64,000 bases of DNA from Pelomyxa schiedti (Eukaryota > Evosea > Pelobiontida > Pelomyxidae), in the NCBI GenBank assembly GCA_020536535.1, contig JAHLWZ010000562.1, forward strand, positions 8,498-72,497. The letters are read 5' to 3'. Below are positions 62,663-64,000 of this stretch, piece after piece. Numbering within the stretch: the first letter of the stretch is position 1; each line of letters starts with the position of its first letter. Made by a program: the position numbers and the translations under genes. The notes beneath the pieces were generated by a model that was not told the origin of the DNA, ran no database searches, and saw only the letters and a list, made by a program, of their open reading frames with translations.

Positions 62663-63866
62663 ATGGGAAGAATCACAAACAAATCGACTGAGATTTCCCC
62701 AGAGTCCCCACACACGCCCCGTAGCGATTGCAGCCAGCGTGATACTACCGACGTGGCGTCCGACATTCCTCACGCCCAGCAGATCTGCTCGTGTTTGATT
62801 TGCCAGCGCGAAACTCCACTTTGTTTACGCAAACGACGTTATCCAACTTGGTGTGTTGGCTGTCTCGCTTCGTAGTTTTGAGTTCTCGTTTCCTTGTCTT
62901 TTTTTTGTTTCTTCGTGTTTTTCCCCGTTACGTTGTCTACGTAGTAACTTTTTACGTTGCTGTTAGGGATAAAGTCATTCGAGTTGTATTTTATTGCCTC
63001 TCGCAGTTGTACCCTTCAAAAAAGTACTTTAGGTATATTGCTGTAACTTTCTATATTTTTCCCTAATCCTCTTCTAGTCTCAAGGATGATGTATATAATT
63101 TCGTTGAGGAGCATTGGAGTAGAGTGTGCCTAAAGAAGCGGAGGGCTGATCATTGGCGAAAGTCTATGCAGGACACCATCTCTCACAGTAACTTGTTTGA
63201 ATCCGGCGTAGGCGAATTCAAGTATGTTGCAAACGTTAAATATATCCTGCAACCTTATTATTATTCTTTCACTTGCTTCTCATTTTGTGGTATACAATGC
63301 ATATCATAGTATTCTAAACATTGTTGGAGAATCATCACTTACCAAGATTAGGAAGCTTGGATACTGGAGGCCTTTGAATTTAACTGACCCGTGGGCTGAT
63401 GACGCTGCTACCCATCCTGCTGAGAAGAGAGCCGCTCCGCCTATTTACGATTCCTCAAGGTCGGCTCGCCTTTTATTACTTCATGGAATATAACGTTTAA
63501 TGTCTAGTGAATCCGAAACGAAAGATGAAGACCCTAATGTTGTACCAATACAAACACCTGAAACTGACTACGAGTGTTATCACCCTCAGCAAGCACAATG
63601 CTGTACCTCACCATTCCGGCCCCAAACAAAGAGGAGCAGGGTTGTATCTCAGTACACTACAAGTCAAATGCGTACTAATGAGAAGACTGTAAACGAAGTG
63701 CATACTAAAGAGGCCAAACTAGACAGTGCCTCTTCTGTACAAGTGTGCTTTCCGAACTTTCCTTTTGTTTGTCTCCTTAACCTCCCTAAAGGATAATGGG
63801 GACCAGTCCTTGAGGGAACTGGCTGAACTGTGTGTATTACTAATAAAACAAGAACAAAATTCCTAG
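62663..63866 (+). CDS. Putative nuclear protein with Cys cluster and winged-helix-like segment (Ash2-like?)
   Basis: From an ATG at 62663 a Ser/Pro/Thr-rich start leads to a cysteine cluster (CSCLICQRETPLC, WCVGC) that could bind zinc. A gap of about 200 bp, probably intronic, follows. Further exons encode FVEEHWSRVCLKKRRADHWRKSMQDTISH, read in parts, and NLFESGVGEFK joined by an intron to KLGYWRPLNLTDPW. The pattern Trp, helix, LF.SG, GYW.L resembles the winged-helix DNA-binding part of Ash2-type chromatin proteins. Later exons are acidic and Ser-rich and end LLIKQEQNS at TAG 63864-63866. The assignment is tentative: no SPRY domain, which true Ash2 proteins have, is present in the window. 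The true start may lie further left because the frame is open upstream of 62663. Confidence 0.4.
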
Positions 63867-64000
63867 AACAACATTCTCTTTGTTTATCTTTTTCCTTGTT
63901 CTTTTGCAACGATGTTCTACCTTAAATTCTTACCTCCTGGTGAGTATCAGGAGCACCAAAGTCGAGTTGGTGATCATAGTGTAATGGGGGCCTGCTGAAT
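63867..64000. other. Right edge; possible start of another rightward gene
   Basis: An ATG at 63912 opens MFYLKFLPPG followed by a GTGAGT donor-like sequence at 63942. This could be the first exon of a gene continuing past the window, but nine or ten codons cannot be assigned to any family. Confidence 0.2.

Overview
The window is gene-dense nuclear DNA of a unicellular eukaryote. Genes lie on both strands and are separated by only about 35-700 bp. Almost all are cut by very short GT-AG introns, typically 36-70 bp and often AT- or pyrimidine-rich, so most proteins must be joined from several exons. The gene content includes a Roco kinase, an actin relative, a circularly-permuted-Ras/Sec23-like protein, sacsin-like SIRPT repeats, RhoGEF and LIM proteins, a caspase-like domain, a VwkA-type vWA domain and MDM31-like and TRAPPC13-like proteins. 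This fits an amoebozoan-type protist. A cobalamin-type radical SAM enzyme and the short-intron style make an anaerobic amoeba such as an archamoeba an attractive guess, but genus cannot be decided from the sequence. No rRNA, tRNA, CRISPR array, transposon or viral gene was recognised.

Layout. 1-607: start of an ankyrin-like gene (minus strand, runs off the edge). 608-3085: repeat-bearing intergenic DNA. 3086-4612: PP2A-like phosphatase with altered metal-site motifs. 4782-8539 (minus): C1-DH-PH-RA RhoGEF. 8966-10859: WD40 protein. 10895-13575: ubiquitin-like/coiled-coil/pseudokinase protein. 13852-16458: eIF4B-like factor. 16650-26475: giant RING-WW-sacsin protein. 27175-32713: Roco kinase with an N-terminal Rab domain. 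32914-35042: ribonuclease-inhibitor-type LRR protein. 35286-38128: UBL-UBL-vWA-Ras protein. 38321-39686: proteasome alpha subunit PSMA4. 39879-40855: three-LIM protein. 41040-43247 (minus): PX protein. 43755-48547: divergent actin fused to a zinc-finger/vWA protein. 48669-50775 (minus): RetSat/carotenoid-isomerase-type oxidoreductase. 51006-53377: B12-binding radical SAM protein. 53447-55561 (minus): MDM31-like organelle protein. 55692-59792 (minus): LRR-Ras-SAM-caspase protein. 59843-61063 (minus): TRAPPC13. 61128-62440: ankyrin-like relic. 62663-63866: putative winged-helix nuclear protein.

The strongest theme is domain shuffling of signalling switches. Three genes carry a Ras-superfamily domain inside a large chimera: Rab at the N-terminus of an LRR-Roc-COR-kinase-WD40 protein, Ras at the C-terminus of a UBL-vWA protein, and Ras between LRRs and a SAM-caspase unit. 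A fourth fuses a near-complete actin to a Sec23/24- or CpRas-like vWA module. Several catalytic domains carry substitutions at key residues (phosphatase, kinase, Rab, one Ras, actin), suggesting scaffolding or regulatory roles. The remaining genes are housekeeping (proteasome, translation, TRAPP trafficking, organelle inheritance). Exon joins were made by eye from splice consensus, reading frame and family similarity. Gene ends and domain order are more secure than individual internal junctions.
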